NCBI GenBank assembly: GCA_003248775.1
Contig: QFQX01000062.1
Coordinates: 1 to 22,571 of the forward strand
Source: Shinella sp.
Lineage (GTDB): Bacteria; Pseudomonadota; Alphaproteobacteria; Rhizobiales; Rhizobiaceae
DNA: 22,571 nt
Reading direction: 5' to 3'
The position numbers and the translations under genes are program-made. Positions 1 to 6,674 of the stretch are shown piece after piece (within the stretch, counting starts at the first letter, position 1; each line of letters opens with the position of its first letter). The notes below the pieces were generated by a model that was not told the DNA's origin, made no database searches, and was given only the letters and a program-made list of their open reading frames with translations.

Positions 1-77
1 AAACCAGCATCATATTATCTGAAAAGGGGGTCCCTCTTCGACGCCGATCGGGGGTCCCTTTTGAACGCCGTTTGACA
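1..77. mobile_element. End of an IS21-like insertion sequence (partial)
   Basis: Two direct repeats lie 24 bp apart (26-46 and 50-70), each of the form GGGGGTCCCTyTTsrACGCCG, and a terminal TTTGACA ends at 77. Multiple GGGGTCCCTTTTGNACGCCG repeats next to a terminal TG/CA dinucleotide are what I recall from IS21-family (istA/istB) element ends in Proteobacteria; this is a memory match, not a search. The transposase genes would lie left of the window. The repeats end exactly where the DUF4391 reading frame on the minus strand stops looking like its family, which supports an insertion boundary at about 77/78. The other end and any target duplication are out of view. Confidence 0.6.
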
Positions 78-246
78 CCGCTAGGTTGACTGTCTCTGGC
101 GCCAGCTTGTGCGACCAGACGATCTGATCAACCTCGCGCACAAAGAGGTCCTTCAGCGCCGTGTTGGCGCCGGCATGTTCGTAGATCTTGTTCTTGGGGA
201 TCACGCGTCCGAAAGCGGCAGCGCGAGGCCATTCGTAGAGGATCAT
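10..246 (-). pseudogene. DUF4391 family protein, truncated by the IS end
   Basis: The ATG overlaps the stop of the upstream helicase gene (ATGA at 243-246), so the two are translationally coupled. The first 55 or so residues (MILYEWPRAAAFGRVIPKNK at the start, then KLAPETVNL near residue 50) match the N-terminus I know for DUF4391 proteins, which normally run to well over 200 residues. After about residue 56 the frame enters the IS end repeats and stops at residue 78, so more than half of the protein is missing. DUF4391 genes are typically found next to SNF2-type helicases and DNA methyltransferase genes in restriction-like defence operons; their biochemical role is not established. The methyltransferase and nuclease partners would be expected left of the IS, outside the window. 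Confidence 0.7.
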
Positions 247-3200
247 GATCCCCCCTCGATGACCAGGAACGCGATCAGCTCGAAATCGTCCAGCCCCTTG
301 ATGGTGTGGGTCAGGGCGGTGGTACGCCCGCCGCTGAAGAGGCTGTCGATGTCCTTTTCTTCCTTCACCTCGATCATGGAGCGGATCGCGCTGGAGAGCA
401 GGTCAGAATAGAGGCCCATCTGGCGCCCATCATCGGTCCGCTCGTTGAAAACCCGGCAAACCTCCCGGATCGGCTCTACCTGCCCCTTACAACTGGTGCG
501 GATCAGATCGAGCAGCCGTTTGACCTCGGTATGGTCGGCGACGATCTCGCCATCGTCACCGATATAGACCAGGTAGAACGGGTGGAGCCGATTCTGCTGG
601 TTCACATTCACACTGTCATGGATGTTCTTCAGGGCGAAGATAACGCCTGGATGCAATCCAAGCTCTGGCTGTGCCGGGACGATGGCATGCATGCCGAAGG
701 GCACGTTGTCGAGGTCACCGTGCTCTTTGACGTAGTTGAGCAGGTCCATGCGGAAGTCATTCAGGCCGAGGTCGGTGATGGAAATGCCGGCCTTCACGTC
801 CTCAAGCTCGATGACTTCTTCCTGCATCCGTTTCAGCTGTTCCTTGCGGTAGGCAATGTCGCTCGACTTGGCAGTCAGAACATTGTCATCGCCGGTCGCC
901 GTGACGTCCGCGATCACCATCCGGTTTTCGACGCGCTCCTTGAGGTTGATGTACTCGTCGAGCGTGATGTCAGGCCAATAGTTGACCAGCTGGATCTGGC
1001 TGTTGGGTGACCCGATGCGGTCGATCCGGCCGAAGCGCTGGATGATGCGTACCGGGTTCCAGTGGATGTCGTAATTCACCAGAAAATCGCAGTCCTGGAG
1101 GTTCTGGCCTTCCGAAATGCAGTCGGTGCCGATCAGGATGTCCAGCTCGCCCGGTTCATTGGGCAGAACAATGGCCTTGTCCTTTGAACGAGGGGAAAAC
1201 AGGGTCAGCACACCCTGAAAGTCGTAGGATTTCTTCAGGGTGGTCTTCGGTGAATCAGACCCTGTGACCTTGCCGACGTGCAGCCCCAGCTGCTGCGCGA
1301 AGGGCGCGAGATTGTCGTAGAGATAATTGGCGGTATCGGCGAAGGCCGTGAAGATTAGGACCTTGTGGTTGCCAGCATTCAGCGGCGCTTCGACCTTCTG
1401 ACCGATGAGCGAAAGCAGGTGCTGGAGCTTCGTGTCGTCCCCGGGTGTCACCTTGTCCATCGACGCAATCAGGTCGTCGATCAGGACAAGGTCGGCAGCC
1501 AGGTCGTGCTTCCACGACGGCAAATCCATATCGCCAAGGCTGATCTGGACCTTCTTGCCGACGGTGAACTCATCGAGGCCGGCCAGATCGTCGTCCTCTG
1601 GATCAAAGGCGCTCATCTCCGCGAGATGGTCGCTGACGCTGCCTGCGCGTCCAGTTCGCTCAAACTCTTCGATAGCGCTCAGCGTGCGGGAAATATTGCT
1701 GCCGAGGGACCGCAGCGTGAGCCGGAATGCCGCGACCGAACTCTCGAGGCGTTTCAGAAGATTGGTGGTCATGAGCGCCTGGAGACTGCGCTCCCGGTCT
1801 GCCTGACGTAGTTTGCCGCGGCCGCCCTCGACCTGCGTGTCGTAGATTTCTTCGTACTTCCGTAGGCGGCTAGGTAGGATGTAGCTGATGGGCGCATAGA
1901 CCGCGAGCTTCAACACCGACAGCTGCGTGAAGATGTCGTTCAGCCCCATCACGTCGGGCCGCTGGGTAATCGGGCAATGGAACGAGAGCGGCTTCCGGCG
2001 CTGCGGGAATTTGCCGATATCTTTCGTGTCGTAGAAGGTCTCGATGTGCTTGCGGGACCGGGCAATGGTCACGGAATCGAGCAGTTCGAAGAAGTCGAAG
2101 TCCAGCGTCTTGAGGATTGAGGCCGCCGTCCGCTCCTCGGGAGGCAGCGATGTCCATTCGTTGAATGCCTTCTGAGCCCGGCGGAAGATCTCTTCAATGC
2201 TGGTGTCGGTCTTCAGGTTCTTGCTGAGCGCCTCGGACTGCCCCTCGTAGGCCAGTGCGAGCTGGTTGCGCAGATCGGTGAAGCGGTTGTTCACCGGCGT
2301 TGCCGAGAGCATCAGGACCTTGGTCTTCACGCCCGCGCGGATGACCTTGTTCATCAGCTTCTGGTAGCGCGTCTCCCGATCCTTGAAGACGTCATTGTTC
2401 CGGAAGTTGTGGGATTCGTCGATGACGACTAGGTCGTAATTGCCCCAGTTCACACGGTTCAACGGGATGCCGAAGGATTCCCCGGAGGTGCGGGTCAGAT
2501 CGGTGTGGCACAGGACATCGTAGTTGAACCGGTCCCTGGCGAAGATGTTGGTGGTCAGGTTGGTGTTGTAGTTGCGCCAGTTGTCCGCGAGCTTCTTGGG
2601 ACAAAGCACCAGGACTGACCGGTTCCGCAGCTCATAATATTTGATCACTGCCAGCGCAGTGAAGGTTTTGCCGAGCCCCACAGAGTCCGCCAGAATGCAG
2701 CCGTTGTAGGTCTCGAGCTTGTTGATGATGCCGGTCGCCGCATCCTTTTGATAATTGAACAGCTTGTTCCAGACTACGCTATCCCGGTAGCCGGTCAGGT
2801 CGTTCGGCAGGACATCTTCATCGACCTCCTCGAGGAAGTCCCTGAAGATATTGTAAAGCATCATGAAGTAGATGCGCTCGGGTGCATTCTCCTGATACAC
2901 GGACTCGATATGGTCGCAGATGGCGGCCGTGACGTCCTGCAATTTCTCCGGGTCCGACCAGATCTGATCGAACAGCTGCAGGTACATTTGCGCGTGGCTG
3001 GGGTCGTCGAACCGCGTGACGAAATTCGAGACGGCATCGCCCTTCTGGTAACCCAGATCAACCGCTGTGAATCCGCTAATCGGCATGTAGGCGACCGCGT
3101 CATCGGCGGTGCCAACATGCACGAACTGCTGCATCGGCGCCTTTGTCGCGTTGGAACGGAATTTGGCCTTCTTGCGGATCCAGTCGGCGCATTCACGGGC

Positions 3201-3512
3201 CACGGCACGTTGGGTCAGCTTGTTGCGGAGCTGAATCTCGAACTCAGTCCCGTAAAGGCCGCTCTCTCTCCGCGCCTTGGGAATGAAGAACTCCCGGCGT
3301 TCCTTGGTCAGGCGATCGGTCGACCCGTTCGGGGTGAAAGTGGGCGCGGTAAAAATGAACTGTAGACTGTCAATCCTGGAGAGCTCGGACTTGAGCGCCT
3401 CGAAGGCATAGATCGAGAAACAGGAGGCGGCGATTTTCACCCGCGAGCCCTTGGTCAAGGCCCGTTTGAGGTCGTCACCCCACAGATGGGAACTGTTATC
3501 AATGATCTGCAT
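243..3512 (-). CDS. SNF2/HepA-type helicase with PLD-like N-terminal region
   Basis: A 1089-residue ATP-dependent DNA translocase/helicase of superfamily 2, expected to act in the cytoplasm in a phage-defence operon. Residues 1-180 resemble a phospholipase-D-like fold (KIAASCFSIYAFEALKSEL region, then FVHVGTADDA), but I see no clear HKD catalytic motif. The motor shows Walker A GLGKT (K282), motif II DESH (D365), SATP soon after, and C-terminal motifs around residue 825 (IIQRFGRIDRIG). A GGGAGG Shine-Dalgarno sequence sits 7 bases before the ATG. The start overlaps the WYL repressor gene by 14 bases and the stop overlaps DUF4391 by 4, so this is one operon. The partners resemble a type III-like restriction cluster rather than DISARM or BREX. 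The function of the complex is inference. Confidence 0.85.
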   Translation of the reverse strand: MQIIDNSSHLWGDDLKRALTKGSRVKIAASCFSIYAFEALKSELSRIDSLQFIFTAPTFTPNGSTDRLTKERREFFIPKARRESGLYGTEFEIQLRNKLTQRAVARECADWIRKKAKFRSNATKAPMQQFVHVGTADDAVAYMPISGFTAVDLGYQKGDAVSNFVTRFDDPSHAQMYLQLFDQIWSDPEKLQDVTAAICDHIESVYQENAPERIYFMMLYNIFRDFLEEVDEDVLPNDLTGYRDSVVWNKLFNYQKDAATGIINKLETYNGCILADSVGLGKTFTALAVIKYYELRNRSVLVLCPKKLADNWRNYNTNLTTNIFARDRFNYDVLCHTDLTRTSGESFGIPLNRVNWGNYDLVVIDESHNFRNNDVFKDRETRYQKLMNKVIRAGVKTKVLMLSATPVNNRFTDLRNQLALAYEGQSEALSKNLKTDTSIEEIFRRAQKAFNEWTSLPPEERTAASILKTLDFDFFELLDSVTIARSRKHIETFYDTKDIGKFPQRRKPLSFHCPITQRPDVMGLNDIFTQLSVLKLAVYAPISYILPSRLRKYEEIYDTQVEGGRGKLRQADRERSLQALMTTNLLKRLESSVAAFRLTLRSLGSNISRTLSAIEEFERTGRAGSVSDHLAEMSAFDPEDDDLAGLDEFTVGKKVQISLGDMDLPSWKHDLAADLVLIDDLIASMDKVTPGDDTKLQHLLSLIGQKVEAPLNAGNHKVLIFTAFADTANYLYDNLAPFAQQLGLHVGKVTGSDSPKTTLKKSYDFQGVLTLFSPRSKDKAIVLPNEPGELDILIGTDCISEGQNLQDCDFLVNYDIHWNPVRIIQRFGRIDRIGSPNSQIQLVNYWPDITLDEYINLKERVENRMVIADVTATGDDNVLTAKSSDIAYRKEQLKRMQEEVIELEDVKAGISITDLGLNDFRMDLLNYVKEHGDLDNVPFGMHAIVPAQPELGLHPGVIFALKNIHDSVNVNQQNRLHPFYLVYIGDDGEIVADHTEVKRLLDLIRTSCKGQVEPIREVCRVFNERTDDGRQMGLYSDLLSSAIRSMIEVKEEKDIDSLFSGGRTTALTHTIKGLDDFELIAFLVIEGGS

Positions 3513-4353
3513 GGATCGCCTCCCGGTTTAGCAGGACGATTTGCTGATCCTGTGGTGACCTGGCAGCTGGGTCGGTGTCGAGGCCCAGACGCTTCAGTGC
3601 GTAGTAGAGGAGAGCCCTTCGGACCGGGATGGTCGTCACGCCCCTTTCCATTCCGTAATCGAGCTCGATCGCCTTGCGCTGACCAGCGCTCAGTTCGGGA
3701 TGAGGCGCGATCTGCAGCTCAACCTGCTCCTCCCATTCGCTATCGCCGGAAGACCTAGCATCTGCCGGCTTCGATGAACGCGTATCGGTGATGCGCGAGA
3801 GAACAAAATCTTTGAAGGCGCTGCTGCGTGGGCAATGCGCCCGAGCATGCCATCTGAAGCCGTCAAACACCAAGGCATGAGGTTCGATCCACCGCCAGGC
3901 AGGCTCAGGGGATGACATCGATTGGTAGAAGACCTCGATCGCCTCGTGCCGCTTGATCGCCGTTACGATGGCCCTCAGAGTTTTGGGTGAGACACCCCGG
4001 GCGGGAGTCGGGGCACATGCGAAACTCGGCAAGCCTCCGATCCAGCTGTCGTCGGCGGCAATGATTCCATCCGAGAGCGATCTAAGCTGGGAGAGATATT
4101 GGGCTGCGTCGGGCTGGTGGAATACAGGGGTGAACGACGAGCTGCGAACGTAAGTCCTGGCGCTCTTGTCGTAGACCATGTTGGCTTCAGCCAGGCCGAG
4201 ATATCTGTTCAGATCCGTGGAAGCCTGGTTGATCGAAACGCCGAAAACTTCGATCAGGTCACTCCGATTGACATGCCCTTCCCAGAAAAGCCTGAATTCG
4301 ATGAACTCGAGGCGGCTCTCAACCCCGCGCCTCAATCCCGAATCGCTGTCCAT
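3499..4353 (-). CDS. CapW/BrxR-like WYL-domain transcriptional repressor
   Basis: A 284-residue regulator with three visible parts: a winged helix-turn-helix (about 10-75), a WYL domain (about 125-200, with IEVFYQSMSS and the conserved RWHARAHC strand) and a WCX-like C-terminal domain (about 210-284, VELQIAPHPELS). This layout and length match the CapW/BrxR family, homodimeric repressors that sit at the head of CBASS, BREX and other defence operons and are thought to derepress them on infection. The frame is open to a TTG at 4368, but ATG 4353 is preferred because it follows a GGGGGATCTGAGG purine-rich stretch. It is the first gene of the helicase/DUF4391 operon. The perfect inverted repeat at 4368-4391, 15 bases upstream of the ATG, is its likely operator. 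Confidence 0.85.
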   Translation of the reverse strand: MDSDSGLRRGVESRLEFIEFRLFWEGHVNRSDLIEVFGVSINQASTDLNRYLGLAEANMVYDKSARTYVRSSSFTPVFHQPDAAQYLSQLRSLSDGIIAADDSWIGGLPSFACAPTPARGVSPKTLRAIVTAIKRHEAIEVFYQSMSSPEPAWRWIEPHALVFDGFRWHARAHCPRSSAFKDFVLSRITDTRSSKPADARSSGDSEWEEQVELQIAPHPELSAGQRKAIELDYGMERGVTTIPVRRALLYYALKRLGLDTDPAARSPQDQQIVLLNREAIHADH

Positions 4354-4367
4354 CCTCAGATCCCCCA

Positions 4368-4391
4368 AGAAACTGGGCTAAACCAGTTTCT
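4368..4391 (-). promoter_or_regulatory. Probable operator of the WYL repressor
   Basis: AGAAACTGG-N6-CCAGTTTCT is a perfect 9-bp inverted repeat centred 26 bases upstream of the repressor ATG. CapW/BrxR regulators are known to bind inverted repeats in their own promoter, and no other dyad of this quality lies between 4354 and 4466. I could not identify -35/-10 boxes with confidence. Confidence 0.6.
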
Positions 4392-4466
4392 GTATGGGTA
4401 AGCGTAGTGGATGCTTGATGGCGAGGCAACGAGATTCGGAAAGCTGCTGGCCCCGGTTTCGCTAAT

Positions 4467-4661
4467 CTACCTGCGGCTAACCGCCTCTGAGCTAGCAAGA
4501 AAGTCCGACACTTTCTGGCAGGTCTTGCGGCGCGGCCTGCGCCCGTCGCGAAGGTCCTGAACGAAGCGAGGATCTGCCACGACGTGCCGACCGAAGGTGC
4601 TCGGCGACGTCCGTGTTTGCGCCAGATATGCCTCGATTTGCTCCAATAGCTCCATCGCCAT
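4467..4661 (-). CDS. Small HTH-like protein, 64 residues
   Basis: A 64-residue basic protein that starts MAMELLEQIEAYLAQTRTSP and continues with FGRHVVADPRFVQDLRDGRR. The pattern (short helix, S/T-x-x-x-FGR, DPRFV-x-DLR-x-GR-x-PR) is familiar from small conserved proteins of Sphingomonadales and other alphaproteobacteria and is compatible with a compact helix-turn-helix DNA-binding fold. It is divergent from the S24 repressor gene and shares its promoter region with two tandem palindromes, so it is probably controlled by that repressor. An alternative start is the second ATG at 4655. No clear Shine-Dalgarno sequence precedes either. Its function is not known to me. Confidence 0.65.
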   Translation of the reverse strand: MAMELLEQIEAYLAQTRTSPSTFGRHVVADPRFVQDLRDGRRPRRKTCQKVSDFLASSEAVSRR

Positions 4662-4698
4662 AGACTCGCTTTAAGCTTGCGTTCCTATTATGTTCTTA

Positions 4699-4737
4699 CT
4701 AGGAAGGCTTCCTAGAGTCTAGGATCGATTTTCCTAG
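4699..4737. promoter_or_regulatory. Tandem palindromic operators in a divergent promoter
   Basis: Two dyads share identical arms: CTAGGA-N5-TCCTAG at 4699-4715 (with an extended perfect arm CTAGGAAG-G-CTTCCTAG) and CTAGGA-N7-TCCTAG at 4719-4737. Their centres are about 21 bp apart, two helical turns, which suits cooperative binding of a CI-like dimer. They lie between the 64-residue HTH-like gene and the S24 repressor gene. A possible -10 box TATTAT (4686-4691) for the rightward promoter would put the start of transcription at the first dyad. Assignment to the S24 repressor is inference from position. Confidence 0.6.
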
Positions 4738-4761
4738 GTGCCCGCGATAGGACTGGCAGTC

Positions 4762-5403
4762 ATGGACGACGCACGGAGAGCCCTGGACGAGTTGATCCAG
4801 CAACGAGGGGTGAATTACTCCTCGGTTTCGCGCCTGTTGGGGCGCAATGCCGCTTACATCCAGCAGTATATTCGGCGCGGCAGCCCGAGGCAGCTGGACG
4901 AGCAGGACCGCTCGGTTCTGGCGCGATTTTTCGGGGTCGATGAGAAGGTTCTTGGAGCCCCTGCCCGCCGCTCAGGCCCGGTCGTCGAACTGGTCCATGT
5001 GCCTTTGCTCAATGTCGAGGCATCGGCCGGCCATGGCGCTCTGGCCGAAATGGAAGCCAAATCCGCGCAGTTCGGCTTCGACGAGAAGTGGCTTCGCCGA
5101 CTGACCGCGAGCAAGGCATCGAGCCTCTCGATTATCGCGGTCCATGGGGACTCCATGGAGCCCACCCTCCACGATGGCGACGAGGTTATGGTCGATCTCG
5201 GGGATGGCCAGTCGCGGCTGAGAGACGGGATCTATGTCCTGCGGATGGACGACATGTTGAGCGTAAAGCGCATTGCCCTCGAACCGCAGGGCAAGCGGGC
5301 GTCGGTTCTGAGCGACAACCCGGCCTATCCAAGCTGGCGCGGCCTCGAGAAACGCACACTCAATATCGTCGGACGGGTTCTCTGGTTCGGACGGGCGCTC
5401 TAA
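4762..5403 (+). CDS. S24-family (CI/LexA-like) repressor
   Basis: A 213-residue protein with an N-terminal helix-turn-helix (about 5-60, SVSRLLGRNAAYIQQYIRRG) and a C-terminal S24 peptidase fold. The Ser/Lys dyad is visible as S131 (in HGDSMEP) and K169 (in LSVKRIAL), 38 residues apart as in LexA/CI proteins. An Ala-Gly pair (A89-G90, in ASAGHG) sits where self-cleavage would occur. The frame is open to a GTG at 4738, but ATG 4762 begins at the usual N-terminus (MDDARRALDELI) and leaves both operator dyads outside the gene. It heads a short run with the SNase-like, DUF5818 and DUF6961 genes. It could be a DNA-damage-responsive switch of the mobile element or a housekeeping regulator; the sequence does not decide. 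Confidence 0.85.
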   Translation: MDDARRALDELIQQRGVNYSSVSRLLGRNAAYIQQYIRRGSPRQLDEQDRSVLARFFGVDEKVLGAPARRSGPVVELVHVPLLNVEASAGHGALAEMEAKSAQFGFDEKWLRRLTASKASSLSIIAVHGDSMEPTLHDGDEVMVDLGDGQSRLRDGIYVLRMDDMLSVKRIALEPQGKRASVLSDNPAYPSWRGLEKRTLNIVGRVLWFGRAL

Positions 5404-5415
5404 GGTGGTTCTCTG

Positions 5416-5841
5416 ATGCTTGCCCTCCTTGCCGCTTCGATCGTCGCTTCCGGACAGACCTTTACCTGCACACCGACTCATGTCTGGGATGGAGACGGTC
5501 CGGTCTGGTGTGCGGAAGGCCCTCACCTGCGGATCGCCGGCATCGCGGCCCGGGAAATGGACGGCACCTGCCGCACCAATCAGCCCTGCCCAAATGCCAC
5601 GGCGATTGAAGCGCGCGACGCCCTTGTACAGCTGATGGGTGGCGCGAAGGGAACAATTTCGTCCGGTCATGTGGTGGTCAGAGGTCCGCGGCTGACATGC
5701 CGCTCTGAGGGGTCCGCAGGCGGAAACAGGACCGCTGCCTGGTGCCGTCTGCCGTCAGGTGCCGATCTGTCATGCGCCATGATCAAGACCGGCAAGGTCC
5801 TGCGCTGGGATCGCTACTGGAAAGGCCCCGCTTGCCGGTGA
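5416..5841 (+). CDS. Secreted thermonuclease (SNase)-like protein
   Basis: A 141-residue protein starting 13 bases after the S24 stop with an AAGGTGG ribosome-binding site. It has a short hydrophobic N-terminus (MLALLAASIVASG), probably a signal peptide, and then the SNase-type core HVWDGDGPVWC...LRIAGIAAREMD, matching the D-G-D and R-(L/I)-x-G-I-x-A-x-E pattern of staphylococcal-nuclease-like proteins. Several cysteines suggest disulfides in an envelope location. Sphingomonadales carry many such short SNase homologues. Whether all catalytic residues are kept (the second arginine could be R in GGNRTAAWCRL) cannot be settled by eye. Its stop overlaps the GTG of the next gene. Confidence 0.7.
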   Translation: MLALLAASIVASGQTFTCTPTHVWDGDGPVWCAEGPHLRIAGIAAREMDGTCRTNQPCPNATAIEARDALVQLMGGAKGTISSGHVVVRGPRLTCRSEGSAGGNRTAAWCRLPSGADLSCAMIKTGKVLRWDRYWKGPACR

Positions 5842-6143
5842 GCAGCACCACGCATCTGACCGGCATCGTCGAATGGGCGGCCAACGGACCAGTGCTGCGA
5901 ACTGACGGTGGCGGGACTTGGGAACTCGACAACACCCGCCAGGTACGGAAATTCATCGGCGCCCGCGTCGAAGTGGTCGGGGAGCGTTCAGGGTTCAACG
6001 GATTTGCCTGCGACCAAATATGGCCTGCCGGAAAGCCTCGACCGACTGCATTCAAACTCCGGCTCGAATTCCTTCTTGCCGCAGCCTTCGTCGCCTACGG
6101 TCTCTACGCGACGGTTGGCGGGGTCGTCAGCGTGCTTGGCTGA
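5838..6143 (+). CDS. DUF5818 domain protein with C-terminal membrane segment
   Basis: Start chosen at GTG 5838, which overlaps the SNase stop (GTGA); upstream in-frame codons lie inside that gene. The 101-residue product opens with a small beta-rich domain (THLTGIVEWAANGPVLRTDG, then GGTWELD and GARVEVVGERSGFNGFACDQI), the pattern of DUF5818, a domain of unknown function common in Sphingomonadales. Residues from about 78 (FLLAAAFVAYGLYATVGGVV) form one predicted membrane helix. The stop overlaps the start of the next gene by one base, so the three genes are co-translated. No biochemical role is known to me. Confidence 0.6.
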   Translation: MSSTTHLTGIVEWAANGPVLRTDGGGTWELDNTRQVRKFIGARVEVVGERSGFNGFACDQIWPAGKPRPTAFKLRLEFLLAAAFVAYGLYATVGGVVSVLG

Positions 6144-6340
6144 TGCTGAGCGACTGGGAGCTCTGGGCCTGCGCCAACCATGTCCTGCAAACCCATGCAG
6201 ACAAGGCAGCCTTGCACGTCGCCGAACAGATTGGGGCTCTCGCACTTGCTGGCGATGAGGCAGGCATTCGGACATGGCAGGCTATCGCCCAGCGGATTGT
6301 CCAACTGAGCTCCAACGCCCAAGATCGACCACCCCAGTAA
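6143..6340 (+). CDS. DUF6961-like small protein
   Basis: A 65-residue protein starting at ATG 6143, which overlaps the TGA of the DUF5818 gene. Residues ELWACANHVLQTHADKAALH and IGALALAGDEAGIRTWQAIA match the all-helical pattern I recall for DUF6961 (EL-x-ACA, then A-x-IG-x-LALAGD-x-AG). It is the last gene of the S24/SNase/DUF5818/DUF6961 run and converges on the small minus-strand gene at 6365-6604. The function is unknown. Confidence 0.55.
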   Translation: MLSDWELWACANHVLQTHADKAALHVAEQIGALALAGDEAGIRTWQAIAQRIVQLSSNAQDRPPQ

Positions 6341-6364
6341 ACCTCATCGACAAGACCTGTAAGT

Positions 6365-6604
6365 TCATCCGATCGGCGAGAGATCGCCCGGAAACAAACA
6401 CGACTGCGCGGCCGGGCCGCCCTGGCTGTCGCCTTCGATGGTGAAGCCGCGCATGCGTTCGACCAGATGACGAGCAAGATCGACCCTAGCGCTGCGCTGA
6501 GCGCGCGGATCATCGGCATTGAGCCGGACGAGCGTGTGCTCCGGCGCAACAGCCAGCGCAACTTCGAGATGGGTAAGAAGGATATCGTCGGAGATTCGGG
6601 GCAT
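6365..6604 (-). CDS. Small hypothetical protein downstream of the relaxase gene
   Basis: A 79-residue acidic protein (MPRISDDILLTHLEVALAVA at the start, then LNADDPRAQRSARVDLARHL) predicted to be mostly helical, with a proline-rich tail ending LFPGDLSPIG. It lies 70 bases downstream of the relaxase stop on the same strand. Codon composition fits its neighbours and no competing plus-strand gene is convincing here. No strong Shine-Dalgarno sequence precedes the ATG. An AT-rich stretch with a TTGACG hexamer (6634-6639 on the minus strand) could be a separate promoter. I do not recognise a family. Confidence 0.5.
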   Translation of the reverse strand: MPRISDDILLTHLEVALAVAPEHTLVRLNADDPRAQRSARVDLARHLVERMRGFTIEGDSQGGPAAQSCLFPGDLSPIG

Positions 6605-6674
6605 GAGATAATGAGAACAAATAAAGAACTTCGCGTCAACCGGCCATGTGCGGACTCATGGGGACAGCGGGACG

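Noticed and set aside
306..1010. Plus-strand open frame of 234 codons
   Set aside because: Antisense to the helicase C-terminal domain, which carries conserved motif VI; treated as a shadow.
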